The translations under genes were made by a program, and so were the position numbers. A model generated the notes under the pieces. That model was not told the origin of the DNA, did no database searches, and worked only from the letters and a program-made list of their open reading frames with translations. Below are positions 4,975 through 5,666 of a stretch of DNA of 5,666 bases, piece after piece; positions within the stretch are counted from its first letter, which is position 1; each line of letters starts with the position of its first letter. Source of the stretch: Bifidobacterium breve (GTDB lineage: Bacteria; Actinomycetota; Actinomycetes; S36-B12); the NCBI GenBank assembly GCA_943328365.2, contig CALPZT020000125.1, positions 1 to 5,666 of the forward strand, given 5' to 3'.

Positions 4975-5666
4975 GTGCATACGAGCAGGCGAAGGAGCGG
5001 GCACGGACGGATCCCGCCGCGTTCTGGGGCGAGGCGGCATCGCTTATCGATTGGGAGCGCAGTCCGGTGCGTGTGCTCGACGACGACCGGCCCCCGCTTT
5101 ACCGGTGGTTCCCGGACGCCACGCTCAACACCTGCTGGAATGCACTCGACCGCCATGTCGAAGCTGGTAGGGGTGATCGCCCGGCAATCCACCATGTGAG
5201 CCCGGTGACCGGGACAGCGCGAACCATCACCTATCGCGAGCTGCTCGGTGAGGTCGCCGCATTCGCCGGAGTCCTCCACGACCTGGGCGTCGGAGCGGGC
5301 GATCGAGTGATCATCTACCTGCCGATGATCCCTGAGGCCGCTGTCGCGATGCTTGCCTGCGCTCGGATCGGCGCGGTGCATTCGGTCGTGTTCGGGGGGT
5401 TCGCTCCCCAGGAGCTCGCGGCACGAATCGACGATGCCATGCCGAAGGTAGTCGTGACTGCCTCGTGCGGGATCGAACCGAAGCACATTGTCGAATACAA
5501 GCCGCTCATTGATGCGGCCATCTCCCTCGCGACGCACGCACCCGATCGCGTCATCGTCCTGCAGCGTCCGGCGTGCATCGCGGCGATGGGGCCGCTAGAC
5601 CTCGACTGGCACGAGGCCATGGCGGCGGCGGTGCCGCAGCCAACCGTCCCGGTGGGGGCGACCGAC
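4971..5666 (+). CDS. prpE: Propionyl-CoA synthetase-type acyl-CoA ligase, 5' part (runs off window)
   Basis: This is an AMP-forming ligase of the acetyl/propionyl-CoA synthetase family, expected to activate propionate (possibly acetate) with ATP and CoA to the acyl-CoA, with a cytoplasmic location. The frame is open from ATG 4971 to the last base and gives 232 residues, about a third of the usual length near 630. The N-terminus shows the family cap region (FWGEAASLIDW), then LNTCWNALDRHVEAGRGD around 52-69. NTCxNALDRH is the PrpE/ACSS3 wording, where acetyl-CoA synthetases have a form like NVAxNCLDRH. ITYRELLGEVAAFAGVL, GDRVIIYLPMIPEAAVAMLACARIGAVHSVVFGGF (ending near residue 144), ARIDDAMPKVVVTASCGIEP and EYKPLIDAAI follow, all typical of PrpE. 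The ATP-binding P-loop and the C-terminal acylation-sensitive lysine lie beyond the window, so activity cannot be judged. Acetyl-CoA synthetase is the main alternative. Confidence 0.87.
   Translation, partial: MSAYEQAKERARTDPAAFWGEAASLIDWERSPVRVLDDDRPPLYRWFPDATLNTCWNALDRHVEAGRGDRPAIHHVSPVTGTARTITYRELLGEVAAFAGVLHDLGVGAGDRVIIYLPMIPEAAVAMLACARIGAVHSVVFGGFAPQELAARIDDAMPKVVVTASCGIEPKHIVEYKPLIDAAISLATHAPDRVIVLQRPACIAAMGPLDLDWHEAMAAAVPQPTVPVGATD

Noticed and set aside
4878..5537. A 219-codon open frame on the minus strand opposite prpE
   Set aside because: It lies across the clearly coding prpE and channel end. Its His/Arg/Asp-rich composition is the usual antisense product of GC-rich codons, and no domain is recognisable.

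Overview
The window comes from a GC-rich bacterial chromosome, almost certainly an actinomycete (Actinomycetota). The evidence is the gene order tsf - pyrH - frr - cdsA - rlmN, which is characteristic of that phylum, together with actinobacterial wording in the proteins (for example the DLPPQVGV segment of EF-Ts and the FDAPRRGK start of RlmN) and the use of GTG and TTG starts. I cannot place it to genus. Every gene is on the + strand and there is no gene-free stretch longer than about 125 bases.

Positions 2-3128 hold a housekeeping block. It contains the 3' part of the elongation factor Ts gene (tsf), UMP kinase (pyrH), ribosome recycling factor (frr) and CDP-diglyceride synthase (cdsA). cdsA is followed after 5 nt by rlmN, the radical-SAM methyltransferase of 23S rRNA A2503 and tRNA A37. 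Spacings of 59, 2 and 5 nt from pyrH to rlmN point to one transcript with translational coupling. The tsf-pyrH gap (117 nt) holds a 6-bp hairpin directly abutting a perfect 14-bp palindrome, which may be a terminator or processing site.

Positions 4238-5666 look like a more variable downstream module. A 123-nt gap carries three tandem 21-bp repeats. It is followed by a small four-helix membrane protein with a TVGFGD potassium selectivity filter, and then by the N-terminal 232 codons of a propionyl-CoA synthetase-type acyl-CoA ligase (prpE), which runs off the window. The boundary between the last two genes is a 26-bp tandem duplication. It copies an ATGA stop/start overlap, creating a nine-codon minicistron that links the two genes through two successive ATGA overlaps.

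I see no CRISPR array, transposon, tRNA or rRNA, and nothing amounting to a wholly new biological system. The points most worth a second look are the two short tandem repeat arrays flanking the channel gene, and the presence of the channel and acyl-CoA ligase genes after rlmN.
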